Assembly: GCF_003626535.1 (NCBI RefSeq)
Contig: NZ_RBAL01000008.1
Location: forward strand, 186,001-250,000
DNA from: Streptomyces hoynatensis
Lineage (GTDB): Bacteria > Actinomycetota > Actinomycetes > Streptomycetales > Streptomycetaceae
DNA: 64,000 nucleotides
Direction of reading: 5' to 3'
A program made the position numbers and the translations under genes. The notes beneath the pieces are model-generated. The model made no database searches. It was given only the letters and a program-made list of their open reading frames with translations, and was not told the origin of the DNA. How positions within the stretch are numbered: position 1 is the first letter of the stretch; each line of letters begins with the position of its first letter. Shown piece after piece: positions 24,361 to 33,567 of the stretch.

Positions 24361-26223
24361 ATGACCACGACGATGGACACGACCACCGACCGGTATCTGA
24401 CCGAGCTCGGCCAGCAGCTGCGCGTGGACTCGGTCCGCGCCTCGTCGAACGCCGGCTCCGGGCACGCGACCTCGTCGATGTCGGCCGCCGACCTGATGGC
24501 GGTGCTGCTGGCGCGTTACCTGCGGTACGACTTCGACTGGCCCGACCACCCGGGCAACGACCACCTGATCTTCTCGAAGGGGCACGCCTCGCCGCTGCTT
24601 TACGCCTGTTACAAGGCGGCCGGGGCGATCACCGACGAGGAGCTGCTGTCGTTCCGGACCCTGGGCAGCCGGCTGGAGGGGCACCCCACGCCGCGGCTGC
24701 CGTGGGTGGACGTGGCCACCGGCTCCCTCGGCCAGGGCCTGCCGGTCGGCACCGGCATCGCCCTCGCCGGGCGGCGGCTGGACGAGCAGCCCTACCGGGT
24801 GTGGGTGCTGTGCGGCGACAGCGAGATGGCCGAGGGCTCCGTCTGGGAGGCGTTCGAGCACGCCGGGTACGAGGGCCTGTCCAACCTCACCGCCCTCGTG
24901 GACGTCAACCGGCTCGGCCAGCGGGGCCCGACCCGCCACGGCTGGGACCTGGACGCCTACGCCGCGCGCGCGGCGGGTTTCGGGTGGCACGTGATCGAGG
25001 TGGACGGGCACGACGTGGCCGCGATCGACGCGGCCTACGCCGAGGCGCTCGGCGTGCAGGACCGCCCCACGGTGATCCTGGCCCGCACCCGCAAGGGGCG
25101 CGGCGTCTCGGCCGTGGAGGACCGCGAGGGCATGCACGGCAAGCCGGTGCCCGACGCCGAGGAGGCCGTGGCCGAACTCGGCGGCCCGCGCGACCTGCGG
25201 GTCGAGGTGGAGCGCCCGGCCGCGGCCACGGCGCCGCGCCGGGCGCACGGCACCCAGGCCCGGCTGCCCCGCTACGAGCGGGGCGACGAGGTCGCCACCA
25301 GGACCGCCTACGGCCGCGCCCTGGCGGCGCTCGGCGCCGACCGGACGGACGTGGTGGCGCTGGACGGCGAGGTGGCGGACTCGACCAGGTCGGAGTACTT
25401 CGCCAAGGAGCACCCCGACCGGTTCTTCGAGTGCTACATCGCCGAGCAGGAGATGGTGGCCACGGCGGTCGGGATGCAGGCCCGCGGCTGGACGCCCTTC
25501 GTGTCCACCTTCGCCGCGTTCCTCACCCGGGCGCACGACTTCCTGCGGATGGCCTCGATCAGCCGCGCCGGCCTCGCCCTGGCCGGCTCCCACGCCGGCG
25601 TGTCCATCGGCCAGGACGGGCCCTCGCAGATGGGCCTGGAGGACCTGGCGATGTTCCGCTCGCTGCACGGGAGCACGGTCCTCTACCCGTGCGACGCCAA
25701 CCAGACCGCCCGTCTGGTGGCGGAGATGGCAGACGCCGCAGGCATTCGCTACCTGCGGACGACGCGCAGTGACAGCCCGGTCATCTACGCTGCGGACGAG
25801 CGGTTCCCCATCGGCGGCAGCAAGCTGCTGCGCTCCTCCCCCGAGGACGTGCTCACCGTCGTCGCGGCAGGCGTCACGGTGCACGAGGCGCTGGCCGCCG
25901 CGGAGGAACTGGCCGGCGAGGGCATCCGGGTGCGGGTCCTCGACCTGTACTCGGTGAAGCCGGTGGACGCGGCGGCGTTGCGCGAGGCGGCGGAGGCGAC
26001 CGGCTGCCTGCTGACCGTCGAGGACCACAGGCCCGAGGGCGGCCTCGGCGACGCGGTGCTCGACGCGTTCACCGACGGGCAGCCGGTGCCGCGGCTGCTG
26101 CGGCTCGGCGTGACCTCCATGCCGGGCTCGGCAAGCGGCTCCGAACAGCTGCGGGAGGCGGGGATCGACGCGGCGGCCATCGCCACGGCGGCCCGCCGCT
26201 ACGCCGCCGCCCGCACCCGCTGA
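24361..26223 (+). CDS. tkt: Transketolase (short form)
   Basis: Thiamine-diphosphate enzyme transferring two-carbon units between sugar phosphates in the non-oxidative pentose phosphate pathway. It has 620 aa, shorter than the usual bacterial 660-700 and close to the short transketolase class. The TPP-binding block is GDSEMAEGSVWEAFEHAGYE...LVDVN; the proton-relay Glu lies in YIAEQEMVATAVGM; the C-terminal transketolase domain carries LDLYSVKPVDAAAL. AGGAGGG lies before ATG 24361. Standard Streptomyces transketolases sit with tal and zwf; this one does not, so it is probably an additional copy, possibly stress induced. Confidence 0.85.
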   Translation: MTTTMDTTTDRYLTELGQQLRVDSVRASSNAGSGHATSSMSAADLMAVLLARYLRYDFDWPDHPGNDHLIFSKGHASPLLYACYKAAGAITDEELLSFRTLGSRLEGHPTPRLPWVDVATGSLGQGLPVGTGIALAGRRLDEQPYRVWVLCGDSEMAEGSVWEAFEHAGYEGLSNLTALVDVNRLGQRGPTRHGWDLDAYAARAAGFGWHVIEVDGHDVAAIDAAYAEALGVQDRPTVILARTRKGRGVSAVEDREGMHGKPVPDAEEAVAELGGPRDLRVEVERPAAATAPRRAHGTQARLPRYERGDEVATRTAYGRALAALGADRTDVVALDGEVADSTRSEYFAKEHPDRFFECYIAEQEMVATAVGMQARGWTPFVSTFAAFLTRAHDFLRMASISRAGLALAGSHAGVSIGQDGPSQMGLEDLAMFRSLHGSTVLYPCDANQTARLVAEMADAAGIRYLRTTRSDSPVIYAADERFPIGGSKLLRSSPEDVLTVVAAGVTVHEALAAAEELAGEGIRVRVLDLYSVKPVDAAALREAAEATGCLLTVEDHRPEGGLGDAVLDAFTDGQPVPRLLRLGVTSMPGSASGSEQLREAGIDAAAIATAARRYAAARTR

Positions 26224-26265
26224 GCCGGGCCCCCGAGCCAGACCCACGAGCCAGGCCCACGCCAC

Positions 26266-26288
26266 GGCCCCCGGCGACGCCGGGGGCC
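26266..26288 (+). terminator. Hairpin terminator after transketolase
   Basis: A perfect 10-bp stem GGCCCCCGGC (26266-26275) / GCCGGGGGCC (26279-26288) with loop GAC, 43 bases after the stop; no U-tract. Confidence 0.6.
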
Positions 26289-26411
26289 CGCGCGTGTCCG
26301 GGGGCCTGCCCGGGGCCGCCGGCTTCGGGAATGTTCCGCCGGTGCACGGGAGTTGAGGCTGGGGCAACGGCCGGGCAGGGGGCCCGGCGGCGTCGGGAGG
26401 AGGGGGCGCAG

Positions 26412-26788
26412 GTGAGCGCTGGACAGCGGCCGACCGTACTGGTGACGGGGCGAGCGGCGGCGTGGGAGGCGGGGCCGTCTACCCGCTGGCGGTGGAGGCG
26501 CTGACGCTGCCGGAGGTGACGCGGGTGCTCTCCGAGGAACTCGGCGAGCCGCTGCGGTACGTCTCGCGCTCGCCCGACGAGTGGCTTGCCGCCGTGCTCG
26601 CGGCGGGTCTCGAACCCGCCTACGCCGCCTGCGTGCACAACGTCTTCCGCCGCCAGGCCGAGGGCTCGCTGGGCGAGGCGGCCGACGTCTTCCCCACCGT
26701 GCGGGAGCTCACGGGGCGCGAGCCGATCACCTGGCGCGAGCACGCCAGGCGGCACCGGGCCGCGTACGCGGGCCGGCTCGCCTCCTGA
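26412..26788 (+). pseudogene. NmrA-like NAD(P)-binding protein with internal deletion
   Basis: GTG 26412 begins SAGQRPTVLVTG, the first strand of a Rossmann NAD(P)-binding protein, but the frame closes after about 30 codons. From about 26462 another frame gives the C-terminal third of the same family: ALTLPEVTRVLSEELGEPLRYVSRSPDEWLAAVLAAGLEPAYA and RELTGREPITWREHARRHRAAY, then a normal stop. The Gly-rich loop and all of the middle of the fold (some 170 residues by family length) are gone and the reading frame is shifted at the junction near 26450. This is a clean internal deletion, not a small gene. Confidence 0.75.
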
Positions 26789-26792
26789 GCGG

Positions 26793-26876
26793 AGACGGGC
26801 CCGTCCTGGACGAAGAAGGGCCCGTCCCGCGCGAAGACGGGTCCCTCCCGCGCGAAGGCGGGCCCGTCCTATCCGG
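26793..26876. repeat. Four tandem 21-bp repeats with palindromic core
   Basis: Four consecutive 21-bp units (26793, 26814, 26835, 26856) share the core GACGGGCCCGTCC with a few substitutions; units 2 and 3 both end in CCCGCGCGA. The core is itself a 12-bp palindrome in unit 1. They occupy the space between the convergent pseudogene and the nucleotidyltransferase gene, whose stop codon lies in the last unit. They may act as a bidirectional terminator or be a slippage-prone minisatellite. Confidence 0.75.
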
Positions 26877-27924
26877 GCAGGCGGCGTGCGGCGAGGGTGG
26901 CGGCGAGGGTCTCCTCGGCCCACTCCTCCAGGGTGGGCAGGAAGGCCAGGACCCGCGCCGCGCGTTCGCGGAGGTCGGCGGGCGAGGCGATGCCCAGGTC
27001 GGCACACATCTCGTGGAAGGCGGGGGCGAGGGCGCTTTCGGTGCCCGCGTCCCCGTCGGCGCCCAGGATGACGTGGCAGCGGGCGAAGGTCGCGGCGAGC
27101 CAGAACGCCACCTCCCGGTGGCGGCCCGCCTCGATCAGCCGGCGGCTCGCGTCGAGGGCGATGGGCCTGGCGGCCTGGCTGATGTCCGAGCGGAAGGGGA
27201 AGGGGGTGCGGGCCACCGCGGCGGCCGCGTCGAAGGCGACCGCCAGCGCGTCGAGGTGGCGGGCGGCGCGCCCGGCGGTGAGCGCGCCGCAGCCGAGCAG
27301 GTCGAGCAGCCGGGCGTGGCGCTCCGGGTGGCCGAGGCCGTCGAGGAGTTCCCCGACCGCCAGGTAGCGCAGCCGCACCGTCGGGTTGCGCAGGCCGGCC
27401 ACCAGCAGCACGTGGGTGGTGACGCCGGTCGGGAAGAGCCAGCCGAGCACCGCGCGCGGCCAGTCGGCGGCAGGGTCGAGGCCGCGCAGCCCGTCCTCGA
27501 CGCGCCGCCGCGCCTCGCCCCAGCGGGCCCGCACCCAGCGCGGCTCGGCGAACTCGCGGGCGACCGCCGCCCGCAGCCGCGCCAGGCGGCCGGTGGGGTC
27601 GGCGAGGATCGTGTCCGTCACGAAGGGCGTGGCCAGGTGGTAGGAGGAGAGCACCGCCTCGGGGGAGGACAGCTCGCTCGCGGCCTGGTGCGTGACCTCC
27701 AGCAGGGCCCCCTGGTGGAGGAACTTGCCCAGCTTGACCTCGGGCGGCGCCAAGGTGACCACCACGAGGTCGAGGTCGGAGCCCGGCGGCAGCCGGGCCT
27801 CGTCCGCCATTCCCACGGTCGAGCCGGTGACGTAGGCGCCGAGGAACCCGGGCTCCCGGCTGCCGTGCCGCTCGATCCAGTCCCTCGCCGCCGCCCGCGC
27901 GCTCCCCACTCGCATGCCCGCCAT
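26869..27924 (-). CDS. Nucleotidyltransferase-like protein
   Basis: Protein of 351 aa with a polymerase-beta-type nucleotidyltransferase signature near the N-terminus: GAYVTGSTVGMADEARLPPGSDLDLVVVTL. The GS and the DLD metal-binding pair are present, with a longer than usual insert between them. The remainder is helical and resembles the helical domain of aminoglycoside or nucleotide-modifying enzymes. I cannot name the substrate. ATG 27915 is an alternative start. It follows the TPR gene by 51 bases and may be co-transcribed with it. Confidence 0.65.
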   Translation of the reverse strand: MAGMRVGSARAAARDWIERHGSREPGFLGAYVTGSTVGMADEARLPPGSDLDLVVVTLAPPEVKLGKFLHQGALLEVTHQAASELSSPEAVLSSYHLATPFVTDTILADPTGRLARLRAAVAREFAEPRWVRARWGEARRRVEDGLRGLDPAADWPRAVLGWLFPTGVTTHVLLVAGLRNPTVRLRYLAVGELLDGLGHPERHARLLDLLGCGALTAGRAARHLDALAVAFDAAAAVARTPFPFRSDISQAARPIALDASRRLIEAGRHREVAFWLAATFARCHVILGADGDAGTESALAPAFHEMCADLGIASPADLRERAARVLAFLPTLEEWAEETLAATLAARRLPG

Positions 27925-27975
27925 TCTCGCCGCCGCCCCGGGCAGCCGCCGCCCAGGGGCGCGGGCGGCCCGGGC

Positions 27976-28344
27976 TCAGCCGGCCTGCCCGAACCCGGCG
28001 GCGGCCACGTAGTCGGGGCGCGGGTCGAGGGCGGCGGCGAGCCGGAAGTGCCGGCGCGCCTCGCCGTCCCGGCTGGCCCGCTGCAGGGTGCGGGCGAGCG
28101 CGAAGTGCGCGAAGGCGTTGTCCGGCTCGCGCTCCAGGACGAGCTGGAACTCCAGCTCGGCCGCCCGCAGCTGGGCGGCGAGGAAGAAGGCGCGCGCCCG
28201 CAGCAGCCGCGCGGCGGTGTTCTCCGGGTGGGCGGTGACGACCGGGTCCAGCAGCTTCAGGGCCCCGCGGGGGTCCCGGGCGGCGAGCAGTTGCTCGGCC
28301 GCGCGGTAGGCGATGACGTTGCTCTCGGGTGAGGCGTGTGACAT
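27976..28344 (-). CDS. Small tetratricopeptide-repeat protein
   Basis: A 122-residue protein almost wholly made of TPR helices: ARDPRGALKLLDPVVTAHPEN, ARLLRARAFFLAAQLRAAELEFQLVLEREPDN and AHFALARTLQRASRDGEARRHFRLAAALDPRPD, about three repeats. Such proteins are protein-protein adaptors. The start at 28344 is fixed by AAGGAGGGG right before ATG. Upstream it faces the MFS exporter gene across 267 bases; downstream is the nucleotidyltransferase-like gene. Confidence 0.78.
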   Translation of the reverse strand: MSHASPESNVIAYRAAEQLLAARDPRGALKLLDPVVTAHPENTAARLLRARAFFLAAQLRAAELEFQLVLEREPDNAFAHFALARTLQRASRDGEARRHFRLAAALDPRPDYVAAAGFGQAG

Positions 28345-28611
28345 GGTCCCCTCCTTGCGGGCGGCGACATGACGGCGCGAGGACAGACGTCGTACAGCGC
28401 CCGGCGGCGCACCGTTATTCCCTTTCTTCCCCCGCCAGGCGCCCTCTGCTCCCTTTCCGCCCCCGTGGCCCGCTCCGCTCCCCCGCCGGGCGCGGCCTCC
28501 GCTCTCCGGCCTGGCGCGCCCTGCGCTCGCCCCGGCTCGCCCGGGGCGGGCCACCACCCGCCCACGTGCCGGTGCGTTCGGCCAGGTCGGCCGGGGTTAG
28601 CCTGAGGCGAC

Positions 28612-30024
28612 ATGCCTGCGACCGAGAATCTTTCCCGCCGGCGCCGCCTGCTGGTGCTCGCCATCTGCTGCATGAGCCTGCTGATCGTCAGCCTCGACGT
28701 CACCGCGCTCAACGTCGCGCTGCCCTCCCTCCAGCGCGAGATGGACGCCTCGGTCTCCGGACTCCAGTGGATCATCGACGTCTACACGGTGGTCCTGGCC
28801 TCGTTCCTCATGCTGTCCGGCTCCACGGCCGACCGGGTCGGGCGCCGCCGGGTCTTCCAGACCGGGCTGGTGATCTTCACCACCGGCTCGGTGCTCTGTG
28901 CCCTCTCCCCCGGCCTGGGCTGGCTGGTGGCGTTCCGGGCCGCCCAGGCGGTCGGGGGCTCCATGCTCAACCCGGTGGCGATGTCGATCATCACCAACAC
29001 CTTCCGCGACCCCAAGGAGCTGGCCAGGGCGATCGGCGCCTGGGGCGCGGTGGTCGGCGTGTCCATGGCGCTGGGCCCGATCGTGGGCGGGGCGCTGGTG
29101 CAGCTGTTCAGCTGGCGGGCCATCTTCTGGCTGAACCTGCCGATCGGCCTGAGCGCGCTGCTGCTGACGATGCGTTTCGTGCCCGAGTCCAGGGCCCCGC
29201 ACCCGCGGCGCCCCGACCTGGTCGGGCAGCTCCTGGTGATCGTGCTGCTCGGCTCGCTCACCTTCGGCATCATCGAGGGCGGCAAGGACGGCTGGGGCTC
29301 GCCCGTCCTGCTGATCTGCTTCGCCCTCGCCCTGCTGGCGCTGCTCGGCCTGCTGCTGTACGAGCCGCGCCGCCGGCAGCCGCTGCTCGAACTGCGCTTC
29401 TTCCGCAGCGCGCCCTTCAGCGGCGCGTTCGTCATCGCGATCAACGCCTTTGCCTGCCTGGGCGGTTTCCTGTTCCTCAACACGCTCTACCTGCAGGACG
29501 AGCGGGGTCTTTCTGCCTTCGACGCGGGCCTGCACCTGCTGCCCATGGCCGCGGTCACGCTGGTCTGCTCGCCGCTCTCCGGCTACCTGGTGAGCCGGGT
29601 GGGGGCGCGGCTGCCGCTGCTGGTCGCGGGCGCCGCGGTGACGGCGAGCGGCATGCTGCTGACCCGGCTTCGGGTGGATTCCTCGCTGTGGCTGCTCTTC
29701 GGCGCCTACGTCCTGTTCGGCATCGGGGTCGGCCTGGTCAACGCGCCCATCACCAACACCGCGGTGACCGGCATGCCGCGTTCCCAGTCCGGGGTGGCCG
29801 CGGCCGTCGCCTCCACCGGGCGGCAGGTGGGCTCGGCGCTCGGCGTGGCCGTGGTGGGCACCGTCCTGTCCACCGGCTCGCGCTCGGCGGCCTGGTGGGT
29901 GATCGCCGGGTGCGGCGCCCTGGTGCTGACGCTGGGGGCGCTGACCACGGGCGCCTGGGCGCGCGGCACCGCGCAGCGGGCCACGGCCCGCATGTCGGAA
30001 CCCTCGCACGCGCCCCCCGGCTGA
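28612..30024 (+). CDS. MFS exporter, DHA2 (EmrB/QacA) family
   Basis: Membrane drug/H+ antiporter, 470 aa with about 14 membrane segments. DHA2 hallmarks: LDVTALNVALPSLQREM in TM1, the QWIIDVY segment, motif A GSTADRVGRRRVF, and motif C GAVVGVSMALGPIVGGAL in TM5. It is complete, unlike the headless relative at 7687. A possible -10 TTAGCCT lies 15-20 bases before the ATG, so the transcript may be almost leaderless. The adjoining regulator-like gene on the opposite strand is convergent, so no dedicated regulator is evident. Confidence 0.87.
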   Translation: MPATENLSRRRRLLVLAICCMSLLIVSLDVTALNVALPSLQREMDASVSGLQWIIDVYTVVLASFLMLSGSTADRVGRRRVFQTGLVIFTTGSVLCALSPGLGWLVAFRAAQAVGGSMLNPVAMSIITNTFRDPKELARAIGAWGAVVGVSMALGPIVGGALVQLFSWRAIFWLNLPIGLSALLLTMRFVPESRAPHPRRPDLVGQLLVIVLLGSLTFGIIEGGKDGWGSPVLLICFALALLALLGLLLYEPRRRQPLLELRFFRSAPFSGAFVIAINAFACLGGFLFLNTLYLQDERGLSAFDAGLHLLPMAAVTLVCSPLSGYLVSRVGARLPLLVAGAAVTASGMLLTRLRVDSSLWLLFGAYVLFGIGVGLVNAPITNTAVTGMPRSQSGVAAAVASTGRQVGSALGVAVVGTVLSTGSRSAAWWVIAGCGALVLTLGALTTGAWARGTAQRATARMSEPSHAPPG

Positions 30025-30081
30025 CCCGGCGGGCCGCGGCCCGGGAACGCGCTTCCCCCTGTGCGCCCCGGGCCGCGGGCC

Positions 30082-31011
30082 TCAGCCCACGGGCTCGCCA
30101 GGACCCTGCGGCCCGGCCTCCTCCCGTGCCCCGGCCGGATCTTCCGGCGCGCCCGGCACCGCGGGCTCGCCGGGCGGCGGGGCCGTGGTGCCGCGGCCGA
30201 CGAAGCCGAGGGCGGGCGACCAGCGCCGCGCGGCCTCGCCCTCGTCGATCAGTTCGAGGGCCGACTGGGCCACCGACATGCCGTACTGGTACGTGTCGCC
30301 GCGCATCGCGGACAGCGCCGGGGTGGTCAGCTGGCACATCGTGGAGTCGTCCCAGGCGAGCAGCGAGAGCTCGCCCGGCACCTCGACCCGCAGCTCCTTG
30401 GCCGTGCCGAGCCCGGCCACGGCCATGACGTCGTTGTCGTAGACGATCGCCGTGGGCCGCGGCGTCCTGCCGAGCAGTTCCGCGGTCGCCCGCGCGCCCG
30501 ACTCGGCCGAGTAGTCGCCTTCCACCAGCATCGGCTCGATCCCGGCCTCCCGGCAGCTGTCGAGCAGCGCCTTGGTCCTCGTCCTGGTGTGCACCAGCTC
30601 CGCGGGCCCGGTGACCCGGGCGATGCGGCGGTGGCCGAGGGCGTACAGCCGCGAGAAGGCCTCACGCACCGGCTGGTAGTCGTCGGTCGGCACCGCCGCG
30701 GTGCCCGGCTGGTCGCCCTGCCAGGCGCCGGCGACGACGGTGGGCAGGCCCAGCTCGCGCAGCACCGCGGGACGGCGGTCGTCCGCGGTCAGGTTGACCA
30801 CGACGACCGCGTCCACCAGGGCGCGGCCCGCCCAGCGCCGGTAGGTGGCGATCTCCTCCTCGTGGGTGGTGACCACGTGGAAGAGGACGGAGAGGCCGCG
30901 CTCGGCCAGCCGTTCCTCCATCCCGGCGATGAACTCCGCGAAGAAGGGCTCGACGCCGAGCAGTCTGGCCGGCCTGGCGAGCACCAGGCCGACGGCTTCG
31001 GAAAGGCTCAC
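30082..31011 (-). CDS. LacI-type effector domain protein lacking the DNA-binding domain
   Basis: A 309-aa protein whose first residues (VGLVLARPARLLGVEPFFAEFIAGMEERLAERG) correspond to the start of the LacI-family core domain. The usual 50-60-residue helix-turn-helix and hinge are absent. The core is otherwise complete (YDNDVMAVAGLGTAKELRVEVPGELSLLAWDD). GTG 31011 lies two codons after the beta-mannosidase stop and in the same frame, so there is no room for a hidden N-terminus. A 40-residue Pro/Gly/Glu tail ends it. It could be a decayed regulator, an effector-binding partner of another LacI protein, or a sugar sensor. Translation is probably coupled to the mannosidase. Confidence 0.75.
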   Translation of the reverse strand: MSLSEAVGLVLARPARLLGVEPFFAEFIAGMEERLAERGLSVLFHVVTTHEEEIATYRRWAGRALVDAVVVVNLTADDRRPAVLRELGLPTVVAGAWQGDQPGTAAVPTDDYQPVREAFSRLYALGHRRIARVTGPAELVHTRTRTKALLDSCREAGIEPMLVEGDYSAESGARATAELLGRTPRPTAIVYDNDVMAVAGLGTAKELRVEVPGELSLLAWDDSTMCQLTTPALSAMRGDTYQYGMSVAQSALELIDEGEAARRWSPALGFVGRGTTAPPPGEPAVPGAPEDPAGAREEAGPQGPGEPVG

Positions 31012-31014
31012 CCC

Positions 31015-33519
31015 TCACGCTCGCACCGGTGGCGTCAGCGAGTTGACGCTGCGGAGCACCAGCGGCGCGGTGAACTCCGCGGGGTCGACCTCGGCCGCGG
31101 TCCGCACGGTGAAGGAGCGGGTCTCGCCCGGCAGCAGCGTCACCAGCATCTCGTCCACCGTGGCGTCGGGCGCCACCCGGTCGGCCAGCACCGCCACGTC
31201 CCTGGCGAGGGAGGCCGCCGTGACGTCGATCCGGTACCCGCCGGGCACGGCCTGGGCGCGGGCGCTCAGCGCGTCCCGGTCGTAGGCGAGTTCGCGGTCC
31301 TCGGCGAACAGGTGGACGGTGCGCACCTCCCCGGCCGTGGCGACGAGGAACTCCCGGGCCGGGTCGCCCGGCTTGAGCAGCGAGTCCGTCAGGTCGAGCC
31401 CGGCCACCGAGCGCGGCGCCACCTCCAGGGCCAGCGCGGTGCTCTCCAGCCACTCGCCGCCGAAGGTCACCCGCTGCACCTCGACCTGCCCGTTCCAGGG
31501 GGCGTCGGTGTCGTTGACGGCGATCAGGGTGGGCCGCCCGTCGCGCGGCTGCACCGTCAGCAGGCGCGGCGCGTAGGCGTGCCGCAGCCCGTACCACAGC
31601 GGCTTGGGCCGCTCCTCGCCGTCCACCGCGGCCCAGGAGGTCACCGGCCAGCAGTCGTTGAGCTGCCACACCAGGGTGCCGGCGGTCCGCGGCCACCAGG
31701 AGCGGAAGTGCTCGATGCCGTAGGCCACCGCGCGGGCCTGGTTGAGCTGGGTCGCCCAGTGCCACTCGGCGAAGTGCCCGGGCTCTGCCGGGTCGGGCAG
31801 GTCGGGCAGGTGCGGGGCGAGGCCGCGGTCGAGCTTGCCGTTGCCGTCCTCCGCCTTCTGGTGCAGCAGGAAGGCCGGGGAGGTGGGGGTCAGCGGCTCG
31901 TCGTGCACCCAGTCGGTGAGCGTCGCCCAGGTGGGCGGGCCCTGGAAGCCGAACTCGGAGCAGAACCGCGGCACGTGGTTGCGGTAGGTCGTGTAGTCGA
32001 GGCGGTTCCACACCTCCCACTCGTGCCGGGTGCCGTGGTCCTGGTCGTTGGGGTGCTTGTCCTGGGGCGAGAACCGCGGGCTGTACGGGCTGCCGTCCGC
32101 GTAGGCGCGGGTGGGGTCGAGTTCGGCGACGATGCGGGGGAAGAGCTCGGTGTAGTAGCGCAGGCCCCAGGTGCGGCCCTCCAGCTGCTGCTGCCAGCCC
32201 CAGTCCATGAAGCCCCACAGGTTCTCGTTGCCGCCGTTCCACAGCGCAAGCGAGGGGTGGGAGGTCAGCCGCGCGACGTTCTCCCTGGCCTCGGCCTCGA
32301 ACTCGCTCCACAGCGGCTCCTCCTCCGGGTAGGCGGAGCAGGCCAGCAGGAAGTCCTGCCAGACGAGGATGCCGCGCTCGTCGCAGACGTCGTAGAAGTC
32401 CTCGGTCTCGTAGATGCCGCCGCCCCACACCCGCAGCATGTTCATGTGGGCCGCGACGGCCTGGTCCACCCGGCGCTCCAGGCGCTCGCGGGTGATGCGG
32501 GTGAGGAAGTGGTCGTCGGGGATCCAGTTGGCGCCCTTGGCGAAGATCCTGGTGCCGTTGACGACGAAGGTGAAGGGGGTGCCGATCTCGTCCGGGGTGG
32601 TGTCGACGGTGACGGTGCGGAACCCGATGCGGCGCTCTGCCGTGTCGAGGACGGCGTCCGGCCGGTCGCCGACCGGGCCCGACAGCTCGACGCGCAGGTC
32701 GTACAGCGGCTGCTCGCCGTAGCCCGCGGGCCACCACAGGCGGGCGGCGGGCACCTCGACCGTGACGACCCCGCTCGTCGCGTCCGCCGGGATGACCGCG
32801 GTGGCGCGGTGGCCGTCCACGGTGGCGGTGAGGGTCAGTTCGGTGGCGGCTTCGAGTCCCGAGCGCTCCACCTCGGCGTGCACCTCGGCGCGCCCGGTGC
32901 CGTCCTCGGCGACCGTGACCAGGGGGCGGACCTGCGCGAGGCGCGCGGTGCGCCAGCGCTCCAGCCTGACGGGCTTCCAGATGCCGGCGGTCTGCAGGTC
33001 GGGGCCCCAGTCCCAGCCGAAGCTGCAGGCCATCTTGCGGACCATGTTCAGCGGGTGGGAGTAGGCGCCGGGGCGGTGGCCGAGCCGGTCCCTGATCTCC
33101 TCGGCGTACTCGAGCGCGGACCTGAAGGTGACGACCAGTTCGGCCGGGTTGCCGTCCAGCAGGTCGCGGACGTCGAAGCGGTAGGAGCGGTGCATGTTGG
33201 CGGTGCTGCCCAGCACCCGGCCCGCCAGCTCGACGGTGGCCACGGTGTCCAGGCCGTCGAAGGCCAGGTCGACGCGTTCGCCCGGCTCCGCGGCCGGGGC
33301 CTGGACGGTGGTGGCGTAGCGCCAGTCGGTGCGGTGGGCCCAGACCAGCTCCTCCTCGACGCGGTCGAGGTAGGGGTCGGGGATCAGCCCGGCCGCCAGC
33401 AGGTCCACATGCGCGCTGCCCGGCACCTGGGCAGGCACGGTGCGGCCCTTGATGTGCTCGGGTACCGGCCCGTCGGCCGCCGTCAGGTGCCAACCGTCGT
33501 GCAAGGCGTGGCGGATCAT
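31015..33519 (-). CDS. Beta-mannosidase, glycoside hydrolase family 2
   Basis: Exo-acting enzyme releasing mannose from the non-reducing end of beta-mannosides; 834 aa, no signal peptide, so cytoplasmic. N-terminal sugar-binding domain to about residue 190 with the mannosidase signature CSFGWDWGPDLQTAG, then an immunoglobulin-like domain and the barrel. The acid/base Glu432 is in WNGGNENLWGF and the nucleophile Glu522 in CSEFGFQGPPTW. Its promoter carries the ROK-type motif shared with the Opp importer. It fits intracellular hydrolysis of imported mannan or galactomannan fragments. Gene symbol left open because several names are in use. Confidence 0.9.
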   Translation of the reverse strand: MIRHALHDGWHLTAADGPVPEHIKGRTVPAQVPGSAHVDLLAAGLIPDPYLDRVEEELVWAHRTDWRYATTVQAPAAEPGERVDLAFDGLDTVATVELAGRVLGSTANMHRSYRFDVRDLLDGNPAELVVTFRSALEYAEEIRDRLGHRPGAYSHPLNMVRKMACSFGWDWGPDLQTAGIWKPVRLERWRTARLAQVRPLVTVAEDGTGRAEVHAEVERSGLEAATELTLTATVDGHRATAVIPADATSGVVTVEVPAARLWWPAGYGEQPLYDLRVELSGPVGDRPDAVLDTAERRIGFRTVTVDTTPDEIGTPFTFVVNGTRIFAKGANWIPDDHFLTRITRERLERRVDQAVAAHMNMLRVWGGGIYETEDFYDVCDERGILVWQDFLLACSAYPEEEPLWSEFEAEARENVARLTSHPSLALWNGGNENLWGFMDWGWQQQLEGRTWGLRYYTELFPRIVAELDPTRAYADGSPYSPRFSPQDKHPNDQDHGTRHEWEVWNRLDYTTYRNHVPRFCSEFGFQGPPTWATLTDWVHDEPLTPTSPAFLLHQKAEDGNGKLDRGLAPHLPDLPDPAEPGHFAEWHWATQLNQARAVAYGIEHFRSWWPRTAGTLVWQLNDCWPVTSWAAVDGEERPKPLWYGLRHAYAPRLLTVQPRDGRPTLIAVNDTDAPWNGQVEVQRVTFGGEWLESTALALEVAPRSVAGLDLTDSLLKPGDPAREFLVATAGEVRTVHLFAEDRELAYDRDALSARAQAVPGGYRIDVTAASLARDVAVLADRVAPDATVDEMLVTLLPGETRSFTVRTAAEVDPAEFTAPLVLRSVNSLTPPVRA

Positions 33520-33567
33520 CGTTGAACACTCCCATGGGAAAAATTCCGGCCTCGGACCGGGAAGAGA

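Noticed and set aside
26462-26788. A small intact 108-codon gene
   Set aside because: The translation is the C-terminal third of an NmrA-like protein, and its natural N-terminus is found just upstream in another frame, so it is a deletion remnant.
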